Part shown: piece after piece, positions 7,055-14,420 of the stretch
Numbering within the stretch: position 1 is the stretch's first letter
Layout of the letters: each line of letters opens with the position of its first letter
NCBI RefSeq assembly: GCF_001424165.1
Contig: NZ_LMOJ01000007.1
Coordinates: 1-38,880, forward strand
Source of the DNA: Massilia sp. Leaf139
GTDB lineage: Bacteria > Pseudomonadota > Gammaproteobacteria > Burkholderiales > Burkholderiaceae_D
DNA length: 38,880 nucleotides
Direction of reading: 5' to 3'
The notes under the pieces: model-generated
What the model was told of the DNA's origin: nothing
Seen by the model: only the letters and a program-made list of their open reading frames with translations
Database searches by the model: none
Program-made: the position numbers and the translations under genes

Positions 7055-9355
7055 TCAGGCGGCCAGTGCCGCGGGCGTGTGCAGGCCGGCCAGCACCTGT
7101 TCGAGCGGCTGCGGACGGGCGAACAGATAGCCCTGCATGGTCGGGCAGCCGTTGGCGGCGAGGAAATCGGCCTGTTCGCGCGTCTCGACCCCTTCGGCCA
7201 CGACGCGCAGGCGCAGGTGCGCGGCCATGGCCAGGATCGAGCAGACGATGGCGTCGCCGTCGCCGTTATCCGGCGTATCGCGGATGAAGCTTTTATCGAT
7301 CTTGAGTTCATACAGCGGCATGCGTTTCAAATAGCCCAGGTTCGAGTAGCCGGTGCCGAAATCGTCGATCGAAAAACGAATGCCGAGCGCGGCCAGCGCG
7401 TGCATGCGCGCGATCGTCGCGTCGCGGTCCTTGATCAGGTGGCCCTCGGTCAGTTCCAGGATCAGCTGGTCGGCCGGCACGCCGGTCTGCGCCAGCACAG
7501 CGCTTACCTGCGCGACGAAATCGGCCTGGCCGAACTGCAGCGGGCTGACGTTCACCGACAGCGGCAGCGGGTGGCCGGCGGCCTGCAATTGCAGCCAGGC
7601 CAGGCAGGTCTGGTGCAGGGCCCAATGGCCTAGCGGGACGATCAAGCCGCTCGCTTCGGCAATCGGAATGAACACGTCCGGCGGCACGAAGCGGCCGTCG
7701 GCGCGGCGCCAGCGCATCAGCATCTCGGCGCCGGTGGGGCGGCCGGCGGCGTCGCATTGCAGCTGCAGATACAGGGCCAGTTCGCCGCGTCCGATGGCGC
7801 CGGCCAGGTCGCGCTCCAGGGTCAGGCGCTGCTCGACTTCGGCGCGCATGGTCGCTTCGAACAGGGCCACGCCGTTGCGGCCGCGCGCCTTGGCGTGGTA
7901 CATGGCGGTGTCGGCTTCGCGCAGCAGGTCGTGCGCGCTCCCGCCGCTCGGCGCCAGCAGGGTCACACCCAGGCTGGCCGAGGCGTTGTAGCGGTTGCCG
8001 TCAATGTCGACCGCCTCCAGCAGCGCATGGCGCAGGCGGTCGGCGCCGGCCAATGCGGCTGCGGTGGCACTGGCCTGTTCGCTGCCGATATGCGGCAGCA
8101 GCACGACGAATTCGTCGCCGCCGATGCGCGCCACCGTGTCGTGCGGCCCCATCAAACCGAGCAGGCGCGTGGCGACGCTGCGCAGCAGGGCGTCGCCGGT
8201 GGCGTGGCCGCGGGCGTCGTTGACGAACTTGAAGTGATCGAGGTCGATGAAGACGACGGCGCCCCAGTCCTGGCCGGCCTGCGCCTCGGCCAGCAGCACG
8301 TCGAGCCGCTCGAGCAGGAAGCGCCGGTTCGGCAGGTCGGTGAGCACGTCGTAGTACGCCAGCCGGTGGATGGCGGTGGCCGCCTTCTTGCGCTCGCCGA
8401 TGTCGCGTGCGACCACCACCCAGTGCGTGTGGGCGCCGGCTTCGTCGAGAAAGGGCACGAACTCGATCTCGACCCAGCAGGGCAGGCCATTGCTGGTATA
8501 GGCCACGATCTCGGCGCTGGCCGCTTCGCCGCGCCCCATGGCGGCGACGATCCGGTTCGACACGGCGGGATCGGTCTCGGCGCCGTTAAACATCAGCATG
8601 CTGCGCCCGAGTACCGCTTCACGCGCGTAACCGGTGCGGCGCACGAAGGCGTCGTTGGCGAAGATGATCGGCCAGGCGACGCCCTCGCTGCCGTTGGTGC
8701 CGGCGATCAGCACCATGTCGTTGAGCTGGGCGACGGCGGCCGCGGTCAATTTCAGTTCGGCGTTCAGGTTGTGCAGGGCGTCCTTGCCTTCTTCCAGCGA
8801 CTGCGCCACGCCGTGCAGGTGGCCGAGCGAGGACGTCAATTTTTGCAGCAGGGTGCTGCAGGACACCGTAATCAGGGCGCCGACGAAGAGGAAATTGAGC
8901 GCGATCGTCCACGCCGGCAGCAGGGGCGCGCCCGCCGTTGGATCGACGCCGGCCTTGATGTAGCCGGCGGCGCCCAGGAGCAGGATCAGCAGGCTGCTGG
9001 CGCCGAGCGCGGCCAGCGCCGGGCGCCGCCCCAGCAGCACCGCAGCGAAGACGGGCGGCGCGATCAGGTACAGTTCGGCCACCTGGCCGACGTTGACGAT
9101 CATTCCCGCCGAGACGAGGAAGACGATGGCGATGAAGTTATAAACCCGCACGCGGTACGACCAGCTGCGCAGGCGCCAGATCGCGACCAGCCAGCCGATG
9201 GCGACGACATCGACCACGATCAGCGACCACAGGCGCTGCTCGACGGCGAGCACGATGCTGGGAATGGCCGTGCCGATACCGAGCACGAGCACGATCGTCA
9301 TCAGGCGGGAAAAGATATGGGCGCGCCAGTGCGCAATGTCGGTGAGGGGAGCCAC
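7055..9355 (-). CDS. Membrane GGDEF-EAL protein with PAS domain (cyclic-di-GMP turnover)
   Basis: A 766-residue protein. About five or six membrane helices occupy residues 15-175, followed by a short helical linker. A PAS domain spans about 205-325 (IIFANDAFVRRTGYAREAVLG, then HWVVVARDIGERK). The GGDEF domain has an intact RIGGDEF. The EAL domain reads AEML in place of EAL but keeps the other metal and catalytic residues: NVSP, ELTEGHL, IDDFGTGYSNL, LKIDKSF, AEGVET and QGYLFARP. Both synthase and phosphodiesterase activity are therefore possible. The start is GTG at 9355 with AAGG upstream. It is monocistronic and probably sets motility or matrix production. Confidence 0.93.
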   Translation of the reverse strand: MAPLTDIAHWRAHIFSRLMTIVLVLGIGTAIPSIVLAVEQRLWSLIVVDVVAIGWLVAIWRLRSWSYRVRVYNFIAIVFLVSAGMIVNVGQVAELYLIAPPVFAAVLLGRRPALAALGASSLLILLLGAAGYIKAGVDPTAGAPLLPAWTIALNFLFVGALITVSCSTLLQKLTSSLGHLHGVAQSLEEGKDALHNLNAELKLTAAAVAQLNDMVLIAGTNGSEGVAWPIIFANDAFVRRTGYAREAVLGRSMLMFNGAETDPAVSNRIVAAMGRGEAASAEIVAYTSNGLPCWVEIEFVPFLDEAGAHTHWVVVARDIGERKKAATAIHRLAYYDVLTDLPNRRFLLERLDVLLAEAQAGQDWGAVVFIDLDHFKFVNDARGHATGDALLRSVATRLLGLMGPHDTVARIGGDEFVVLLPHIGSEQASATAAALAGADRLRHALLEAVDIDGNRYNASASLGVTLLAPSGGSAHDLLREADTAMYHAKARGRNGVALFEATMRAEVEQRLTLERDLAGAIGRGELALYLQLQCDAAGRPTGAEMLMRWRRADGRFVPPDVFIPIAEASGLIVPLGHWALHQTCLAWLQLQAAGHPLPLSVNVSPLQFGQADFVAQVSAVLAQTGVPADQLILELTEGHLIKDRDATIARMHALAALGIRFSIDDFGTGYSNLGYLKRMPLYELKIDKSFIRDTPDNGDGDAIVCSILAMAAHLRLRVVAEGVETREQADFLAANGCPTMQGYLFARPQPLEQVLAGLHTPAALAA

Positions 9356-9515
9356 GCGGAACCTTCGGTCGCAGAGGATGCGTTGATTGAGCGCATCATA
9401 AATTGCTGCAACGCATCACTATAACGGAAGACATTCGCTTTGTGGTCTGATCGCGGCGTAGTTGTTGTACCCGGTGTTGTACCCAAACATCGTTGCAAAT
9501 GTTAACCGGAGTGGT

Positions 9516-9671
9516 CTAGCGCTCGTCCGCCGGCCGCGCCGCACGTCGGCAACGCTCGGAGCAATATTTGACCTGTTCCCAGTCGCGCTCCCACTTCTTG
9601 CGCCAAGTGAAAGGCAGGGCGCAGTGGGCGCAGGTCTTCACCGGCAGGTCGGATTTCTTGCGCATTTTCAT
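9516..9671 (-). CDS. DUF2256 family zinc-ribbon-like small protein
   Basis: A 51-residue basic protein beginning [17 protein letters not shown], followed by [23 protein letters not shown]. The spacing CxxC…CxxxC suggests one bound zinc, and the W/R/K-rich centre is typical of the DUF2256 family, in other genomes often near cryptochrome/photolyase-related genes. The function is unknown. It lies upstream of, and in the same direction as, the GGDEF-EAL gene, 160 bp away. A second in-frame ATG is at 9665. No strong ribosome site is visible. Confidence 0.8.
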   Translation of the reverse strand: MKMRKKSDLPVKTCAHCALPFTWRKKWERDWEQVKYCSERCRRAARPADER

Positions 9672-9841
9672 GGGGCGATTCTAACGCCGAACCTCATGCG
9701 CCATCCGCCCGTCGTGCCATGACGGCGATACAACGGTCACAGCAGATAATCCTTCCAGCCGTGTATTGACGGGCGTAGTATCGTTGGCAGCTACACAATA
9801 TTTCACATCCCGAATAACGTCCTCGACAAGAAGGGAGTGTC

Positions 9842-10396
9842 ATGCCATTTTTCGATCCGACAGAAGAGGAAGAACGCAGTTTCCTGAGCGTCCTGCGGCA
9901 CACGGTGCTCGAGGGGCCCTTGCAGCTGATGCGCTTCACCAGCGCCACGGCCAATCATGAGGCCGCCTACGGCAGGAAAGATAAAAAAACCGGCCTCTAC
10001 GCTTCGTACTGGATGTACGCATCCGAAATCGAAGAACTGCTCGATGAGGCGACCGGTGCCGGGCCCTACGGAATGAAGATCATCAAGGAGGCCAGCAGCC
10101 GCTGGGCGATTTGCGACGACTGGAGCGACCTGGGCCACCTGTGGCTGATGACCATTCCGCCGGGCCGCACCTTGAATGCCTATTTTGGCTTCGCCAAGTT
10201 CCAGCCGAAAGTATCGCGCAAGACGCAGGAGGAGACGGGCCGCAAGACGACGAATAGCTACCCCGGCGGCTCGATCCAGCTCGTCGTACGCTTGAGCAAC
10301 AATGAAGCGCGCTGGGTGACGGGGCCGCTTCGCACCGTGGATATGTCGTCGAAGAAGCTGCGCGCATTGCGTGCGGCGGGCGAAGGCAAGCGCTAG
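9842..10396 (+). CDS. Unrecognised 184-residue soluble protein
   Basis: It has a clear ribosome site (GGGAG about 7 bp before the ATG) and coding-like composition, so it is probably a real gene. It has no signal peptide or membrane segment. Visible features are an acidic N-terminus (TEEEERSFLSVLRHTVLEGP), an aromatic stretch GLYASYWMYASEIEELLDEA, a central SSRWAICDDWSDLGHLWLM and a basic C-terminus. I cannot assign a family. It is followed by a strong bidirectional terminator and stands alone, with DUF2256 behind and tRNA-Phe ahead on the other strand. Confidence 0.7.
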   Translation: MPFFDPTEEEERSFLSVLRHTVLEGPLQLMRFTSATANHEAAYGRKDKKTGLYASYWMYASEIEELLDEATGAGPYGMKIIKEASSRWAICDDWSDLGHLWLMTIPPGRTLNAYFGFAKFQPKVSRKTQEETGRKTTNSYPGGSIQLVVRLSNNEARWVTGPLRTVDMSSKKLRALRAAGEGKR

Positions 10397-10423
10397 GGTA
10401 GCGCGCGAAACGGGCGCCAAAAC

Positions 10424-10456
10424 AAAAACGCCGACCTGCAGAGGTCGGCGTTTTTG
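10424..10456. terminator. Bidirectional terminator between the 184-residue protein gene and tRNA-Phe
   Basis: The stem CGCCGACCT / AGGTCGGCG (10429-10437, 10442-10450) with loop GCAG is flanked by five A on the left and five T on the right, so it can terminate transcription from both sides: the plus-strand gene ending at 10396 and the minus-strand tRNA. Confidence 0.93.
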
Positions 10457-10479
10457 TTGATACTGCTTTTCTGAATTCT

Positions 10480-10555
10480 TGGTGGCCCGGGGCGGAATCG
10501 AACCACCGACACAAGGATTTTCAATCCTCTGCTCTACCAACTGAGCTACCAGGCC
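10480..10555 (-). tRNA. tRNA-Phe (anticodon GAA), copy 1
   Basis: 76 nt including an encoded CCA. The acceptor stem pairs GGCCTGG with CCGGGCC (one T-G pair), the D arm is GCTC…GAGC, the anticodon loop TTGAAAA carries GAA, and the T arm GGTGG-TTCGATT-CCGCC is intact. On the minus strand a TAAAAT -10-like hexamer (10566-10571) lies 11 bp upstream, with no obvious -35. It is identical to the copy at 20457. Confidence 0.97.
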
Positions 10556-10606
10556 AAGGCGGCGAATTTTAGCATGAAGTTCTGTCTCGTCCATAATTTC
10601 TTGCGC

Positions 10607-10679
10607 TAAGTGCGCTTAACAGAACTGTCAGGGCAAGGCGCTGCAACGCAGCCATGGCGGTTTTGTCAGGCGCCCTATA
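10607..10679. repeat. MITE-like intergenic repeat, short copy B
   Basis: This 73-bp element matches the 107-bp copy at 16321 at both ends (GCGCTTAACAGAACTGTCAG on the left, CTGCAACGCAGCCATGGCGG on the right). It lacks an internal block of about 35 bp that in the long copy lies between two GGCAAGGCGC direct repeats; only one such repeat remains here (10632-10641). The right terminal repeat is degraded. It abuts the 3' end of the AraC gene. Confidence 0.8.
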
Positions 10680-10681
10680 AC

Positions 10682-11677
10682 TCAGCCGGCGTGTTGCATG
10701 CGGCGCCAGCGCGCGGGCGAGGTGCCGGTGGCGCGCTTGAATGCGCGCGCGAAGGCCGCTTCCGATTCATAGCCCACTTCCAGCGCCACCGCGGCGACCG
10801 GCGCCCGGCTGGCGCGCAGCAGGCCGGCGGCCGCTTCCATGCGCCAGCGCGCCAGGTATTGCATCGGAGGCAGGCTCAGCAGACGCAGGAAGCGCGCGCA
10901 GAAGACCGAGCGCGACAGGCCGGCGGCGCGCGCCAGGTCGTCGATCGTCCAGGGGCGCGCCGGGGCACGGTGGATCAGCGCCAGCGCGCGTCCGATCTGG
11001 CCGTCGCGCAGGCCGGCCAGCCAGCCGGTGCTGCCGGCCGGCAGGCATTCCAGGTAGCGCCGCAGGGCGTCGATGAACATGGTTTCGCTGGCGCGTTCGA
11101 GCAGGGCGGCGGCGCCCGGCTGGCCGCGGTCGGCGCGCAGCGCCAGCTGGCCCAGTTCCGTGTGGGCGGCGGCGCTGCTCGAGGCCGGCAGGTGCAGCAG
11201 GCGCGGCAGGGCGTCGAGCAGGGGATTGAAAGGATGGCGGTCGCAGGAGAGAAAGCCGCAGACCAGTTCGGTGTCGCCGGGCTTGGCGTCCTCGCCCCAG
11301 GAGAATTCGTACTGCGAGTGGAACACGATCGGGATCGGTTTCGGCGCGTCGCGCGTGGCCGCCACCCAGCCGGGGTCGATCCGGGTCGGCTGCCGGGCCG
11401 GGTCGTTCGAGAGCACGTGGCCGTCGCCATGCGGCAGGATGACGACGTCGCCGGCGTGCATGCGCACCGGGTTCAGGCCAGCCACGCAGGCCCAGCCGTC
11501 GCCCTTGGTCAGCACGTGGTATTCCATCACGTGCTCGGCCTCGGGAAACAGCAGGCGGCCGAGTTCGCGCATCGGCGGCGCCTCGACCGACCACACCGCC
11601 GGGAAGCTGATCTGGTAGAAGACGGCGCCGCGCAGGCGCACCGAGCGCAGCACGTCGGAAAGGGTGTCCGTTTGCAT
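10682..11677 (-). CDS. AraC-family transcriptional regulator with cupin sensor domain
   Basis: A 331-residue protein. Residues about 10-190 form a cupin-type ligand domain (MEYHVLTKGDGWACVAG, MHAGDVVILPHGDGHVLS), as in the cupin_6/AraC group. The C-terminal two-helix-turn-helix domain (about 230-325) contains IDDLARAAGLSRSVFCARF and VALEVGYESEAAFARAFKR, and ends with the GTSPARWRR signature. The ATG at 11677 is preferred; longer in-frame starts run into the divergent gene. It probably controls the divergent methyltransferase gene at 11796. The inducer is unknown. Confidence 0.9.
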   Translation of the reverse strand: MQTDTLSDVLRSVRLRGAVFYQISFPAVWSVEAPPMRELGRLLFPEAEHVMEYHVLTKGDGWACVAGLNPVRMHAGDVVILPHGDGHVLSNDPARQPTRIDPGWVAATRDAPKPIPIVFHSQYEFSWGEDAKPGDTELVCGFLSCDRHPFNPLLDALPRLLHLPASSSAAAHTELGQLALRADRGQPGAAALLERASETMFIDALRRYLECLPAGSTGWLAGLRDGQIGRALALIHRAPARPWTIDDLARAAGLSRSVFCARFLRLLSLPPMQYLARWRMEAAAGLLRASRAPVAAVALEVGYESEAAFARAFKRATGTSPARWRRMQHAG

Positions 11678-11795
11678 GGCATTGCAGGATGCGCGGGCAA
11701 AACGCGCCGACGCCCGGTCAAGCGGAGTACTGCCGCGCACACCATACTGAAAATCTCGATCCGAAATTTCACTCTCGTAGCCGGAGGATGACACC

Positions 11796-12659
11796 ATGGA
11801 CAAAACTACGCAATCGACCCCGGCCGCCGCGACTGCCCGAGGCGCGGTGCAACCGGACTATGCCGCCATCAAGGCGCGCCAGCAGGCGGCCTGGGCCAGC
11901 GGCGACTTCGCCATCATCGGCGTGACTCTGCAGATCGTCGGCGAAACCCTGGCCGAGATAGCCGACATCCGCGCCGGCGAGACCGTCATCGACGTCGCCG
12001 CCGGCAACGGCAACGCCTCGCTGGCGGCGGCGCACCGGCTGGCGCGCGTCACCTCGACCGACTATGTGCCGGCCCTGATCGAGAAGGGCCGGGCGCGCGC
12101 CGCGGCCGAGGGCCTCGACATCGCCTTCCAGGTGGCCGACGCGGAAAGCCTGCCTTACCCGGACGGCAGCTTCGACGTCGCGCTGTCGACCTTCGGCGTG
12201 ATGTTCGCGCCCGACCACGGACGCAGCGCCGGCGAACTGCTGCGTGTGATCCGCCCGGGCGGGCGCATCGGCCTGGCCAGCTGGACGCCCGACAGTTTCG
12301 TCGGCCAGCTGTTCAAGGTGATCGGCAAGGCGGTGCCGCCGCCGGCCGGCGTGATGTCGCCGCTGCTGTGGGGCACCGAGGCCTACCTGGGCGAACTGTT
12401 CGGCGACGCTGCCGCCGACATCCGCACGGCGCGCCGCCATTACGTGTTCCGCTATGCCTCGCCGGCGCACTGGCTGCAGGTGTTCCGCGATTTCTACGGG
12501 CCTGTGAATAAAGCCTTCGGTGCGCTCGACGGCCAGGGCCAGGCCCTGCTCGAGCGCGAGATCCTGGAGCTGCTCGAGCGCTTCAATACGGCCGACGGCG
12601 CTTCGCTGGTGGTGCCCTCGGAATACCTGGAGGCGGTGATCGTCAAGCGCAGCGCCTGA
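11796..12659 (+). CDS. Class I SAM-dependent methyltransferase
   Basis: A 287-residue Methyltransf_11/UbiE-like enzyme. Motif I is VIDVAAGNGNAS, an acidic residue follows in TSTDYVPAL, motif II is FDVALSTFGVMFAPD and motif III is VIRPGGRIGLASW. The start has GGAGGA 8 bp upstream. It is divergent from the AraC regulator and followed by a strong hairpin. The methyl acceptor cannot be predicted; the AraC pairing suggests an inducible small-molecule role. Confidence 0.85.
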   Translation: MDKTTQSTPAAATARGAVQPDYAAIKARQQAAWASGDFAIIGVTLQIVGETLAEIADIRAGETVIDVAAGNGNASLAAAHRLARVTSTDYVPALIEKGRARAAAEGLDIAFQVADAESLPYPDGSFDVALSTFGVMFAPDHGRSAGELLRVIRPGGRIGLASWTPDSFVGQLFKVIGKAVPPPAGVMSPLLWGTEAYLGELFGDAAADIRTARRHYVFRYASPAHWLQVFRDFYGPVNKAFGALDGQGQALLEREILELLERFNTADGASLVVPSEYLEAVIVKRSA

Positions 12660-12677
12660 CGGAAGGGGCAATAAGAA

Positions 12678-12709
12678 ACCGGGCGGGTGACGCGCGTCAT
12701 CCGCCCGGT
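12678..12709. terminator. Strong hairpin between convergent methyltransferase and uvsE genes
   Basis: A near-perfect 32-nt palindrome: ACCGGGCGG and TGACGC on the left pair with GCGTCA and CCGCCCGGT on the right, with one G-T wobble. It lies 19 bp after the methyltransferase stop and can serve both strands. There is no T-run, so termination would rely on stem strength or Rho. Confidence 0.6.
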
Positions 12710-12727
12710 GTCGTCTTGTGATGACGG

Positions 12728-12748
12728 TTTGCACCATTATGGTGCAAA
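12728..12748. promoter_or_regulatory. Perfect NtrC-type palindrome (or uvsE 3' hairpin)
   Basis: TTGCACCATTATGGTGCAA (12729-12747) contains TGCACC-N5-GGTGCA, the consensus of NtrC enhancer sites in Proteobacteria. It lies 3 bp beyond the uvsE stop in a convergent gap, with no promoter of either strand close by. It could instead be an 8-bp stem, 5-base loop hairpin at the end of the uvsE message. Confidence 0.45.
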
Positions 12749-12750
12749 AT

Positions 12751-13662
12751 TCACAACGTCGCGTGACTGCCGCGAGGCGTTTCCAGTGATTTCAGCCAGG
12801 GACGCAGGCCGTCGATCGCCTCTTCCTTCGACTTCGCTTCGATCTCGATCCAGGGCGCCGTCGCGTAGCAGGACGGCATGGTATCGATCAGGTCGGCATG
12901 CTGGCGGTCGTTGAAACCGGTGCGTCCGTTCGAGATGTGCACCAACTGGTGCGCCGGCTCGGCCCAGGTCTCGCGCGCCTTCAGCAGCATCTCTTCCACG
13001 CTCGGATGGTCGTAGCTGGGCAGGTCTTCGTGGACGATGTGGTGGTGGGCATCGAACACCATCGGCACGCCGCTGCGCAGGCAGATGTCGTGGATCTCGG
13101 CGGCGCTGTACGAGTATTCGTCATTCTCCAGGCCGAGGCGGCAGCGGATCGCATCGGACAGCGCCGCGATGCTATTCACCAGGGCGTCGGCCCGGTTGGC
13201 CTTGCCGCCGTGGATTTCCAGCAGGGCCCAGGGCGAGCGCGGCTGGGCGAACAGATCCATGATGTCGGCATGCATCTGCAGGATGACGACGCTGTTGGCG
13301 ACCACCTGCGGATTGTCCGAACTGAGCACCACGAACTGATCCGGATGCATCACCAGGCGGATGCCGGCGTCCAGCGCGCGCTTGCCGGAGCGCGCCAGGC
13401 TCGTCTCCAGCGTCTTTAAAATCGCCAGTCCTTCGGGCGTATCGGCGAAGGGAAAGATCGAGGAGGGCAGGCGGTAGAGCGAGATGCCGTTCTCGACGCA
13501 GTAACGCATGGCGGCGTCGAAGGTCTGCAGGTTGTCCCGATAAATGTCTTCCAGAATCTTGGCTTGGGCGTCAGGCGACTGCGCGTGCAGACGCGTGCGC
13601 GTGACGGTGCGGTAGCGGATCTCCTTGGAAGCAGTAATACAGACCAGGCCCAGGTGCGGCAT
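12751..13662 (-). CDS. uvsE: UV damage repair endonuclease UvsE/UVDE
   Basis: A 303-residue TIM-barrel metal-dependent endonuclease that nicks 5' of UV photoproducts to start alternative excision repair. Family motifs are present: ASKEIRYRTVTRTRL at the N-terminus, LVMHPDQFVVLSSDN, LLEIHGGKANR, RLGLENDEYSYS, VPMVFDAHHHIVHEDL, HISNGRTGFNDRQHADLI and the C-terminal IEIEAKSKEEAI. Length is normal. It is transcribed alone on the minus strand. UvsE is patchily distributed in Proteobacteria and fits a UV-exposed surface or soil life. Confidence 0.92.
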   Translation of the reverse strand: MPHLGLVCITASKEIRYRTVTRTRLHAQSPDAQAKILEDIYRDNLQTFDAAMRYCVENGISLYRLPSSIFPFADTPEGLAILKTLETSLARSGKRALDAGIRLVMHPDQFVVLSSDNPQVVANSVVILQMHADIMDLFAQPRSPWALLEIHGGKANRADALVNSIAALSDAIRCRLGLENDEYSYSAAEIHDICLRSGVPMVFDAHHHIVHEDLPSYDHPSVEEMLLKARETWAEPAHQLVHISNGRTGFNDRQHADLIDTMPSCYATAPWIEIEAKSKEEAIDGLRPWLKSLETPRGSHATL

Positions 13663-13760
13663 GCGAAACCTCGCGTCAATAAGGGAAGAAAAAGTATATG
13701 CCGAAGCTTTCGATGCCCGGATTCAGTTGGCGCCCGGCATGAAGAGTGCGGCAAAAGCAA

Positions 13761-13794
13761 ACGCCACCGCCGCTGCTTGCGGACACGGTGGCGT
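13761..13794 (-). terminator. Hairpin downstream of the fasciclin gene
   Basis: ACGCCACCG / CGGTGGCGT (13761-13769, 13786-13794) with an inner CCGC / GCGG forms a long stem 34 bp past the fasciclin stop. On the minus strand it is followed by TTTGCTTTTGC, a weak T-rich tail. Confidence 0.55.
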
Positions 13795-13828
13795 CGTGGG
13801 CTGGCGATACCGGGCAAGCGCCCGCGCC

Positions 13829-14284
13829 TTATTTCGGCATGATCACCGAATCGATCACGTGGATGACGCCATTGTCGGCGGCGATGTCGGTCTTGACGAC
13901 TTGCGCCTTGTCGACCATGACCTTGCCGCCGGCGGCGCTGACCTGGAAGGAGCTGCCTTCGACGGTCTTGACCATGCCCGGCTTGACGTCGGCCGCCATT
14001 ACCGAGCCTGGCACCACGTGGTAGGTCAGCACCTTGGTCAGCGCGGCCTTGTCTTTCAGCAGCGCGTCCAGCTTGGCCTTGGGAATCTTGGCGAACGCGG
14101 CATCGGTCGGCGCGAACACCGTGAACGGGCCCGGGCCCTTGAGCGTATCGACCAGGCCGGCCGCCTGTACCGCGGCGATCAGGGTATTGAAGCTACCGGC
14201 GGACTTGGCCGTATCGACGATGTCGGCCGCCTGGGACGAACCGATGGCCAGGGCGAGAGGAAGTGCAAGCAGGTACTTTTTCAT
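13829..14284 (-). CDS. Secreted fasciclin (FAS1) domain protein
   Basis: A 151-residue protein with a signal peptide (residues 1-19, [19 protein letters not shown]) and one FAS1 domain. The H1 motif is [17 protein letters not shown], the YHVVPG motif follows, and the H2-like end is [17 protein letters not shown]1 proteins are adhesion-like periplasmic or extracellular proteins. The ATG at 14284 has AGGAG upstream. It is divergent from a MerR regulator, with repeats over its -35 (14361-14382), so regulation by that protein is likely. Confidence 0.92.
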   Translation of the reverse strand: MKKYLLALPLALAIGSSQAADIVDTAKSAGSFNTLIAAVQAAGLVDTLKGPGPFTVFAPTDAAFAKIPKAKLDALLKDKAALTKVLTYHVVPGSVMAADVKPGMVKTVEGSSFQVSAAGGKVMVDKAQVVKTDIAADNGVIHVIDSVIMPK

Positions 14285-14338
14285 GTGTGACTCCTGATGG
14301 GTAAGTAGCCCGTTCAACATTGAACCGGTATGCAGGAT

Positions 14339-14386
14339 AATTTAAGCGCTATCGCGCGCTTTGTCTAAGATTTGTCGCTGTATAAT
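14339..14386 (-). promoter_or_regulatory. Divergent fasciclin/MerR promoter region with 11-bp direct repeats
   Basis: Minus strand: TAGACA (14362-14367), a 17-bp spacer and TAAATT (14339-14344) form a good sigma-70 promoter for the fasciclin gene. Plus strand: TATAAT (14381-14386) lies 35 bp before the MerR gene start. TTGTCTAAGAT (14361-14371) and TTGTCGCTGTA (14372-14382) are tandem repeats spaced exactly 11 bp, covering the fasciclin -35 and the MerR gene -10. This spacing is known for CarH/LitR-type MerR operators. Confidence 0.5.
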
Positions 14387-14420
14387 CGGACATCAACGGG
14401 ACAATGCCGAGACGATAACC

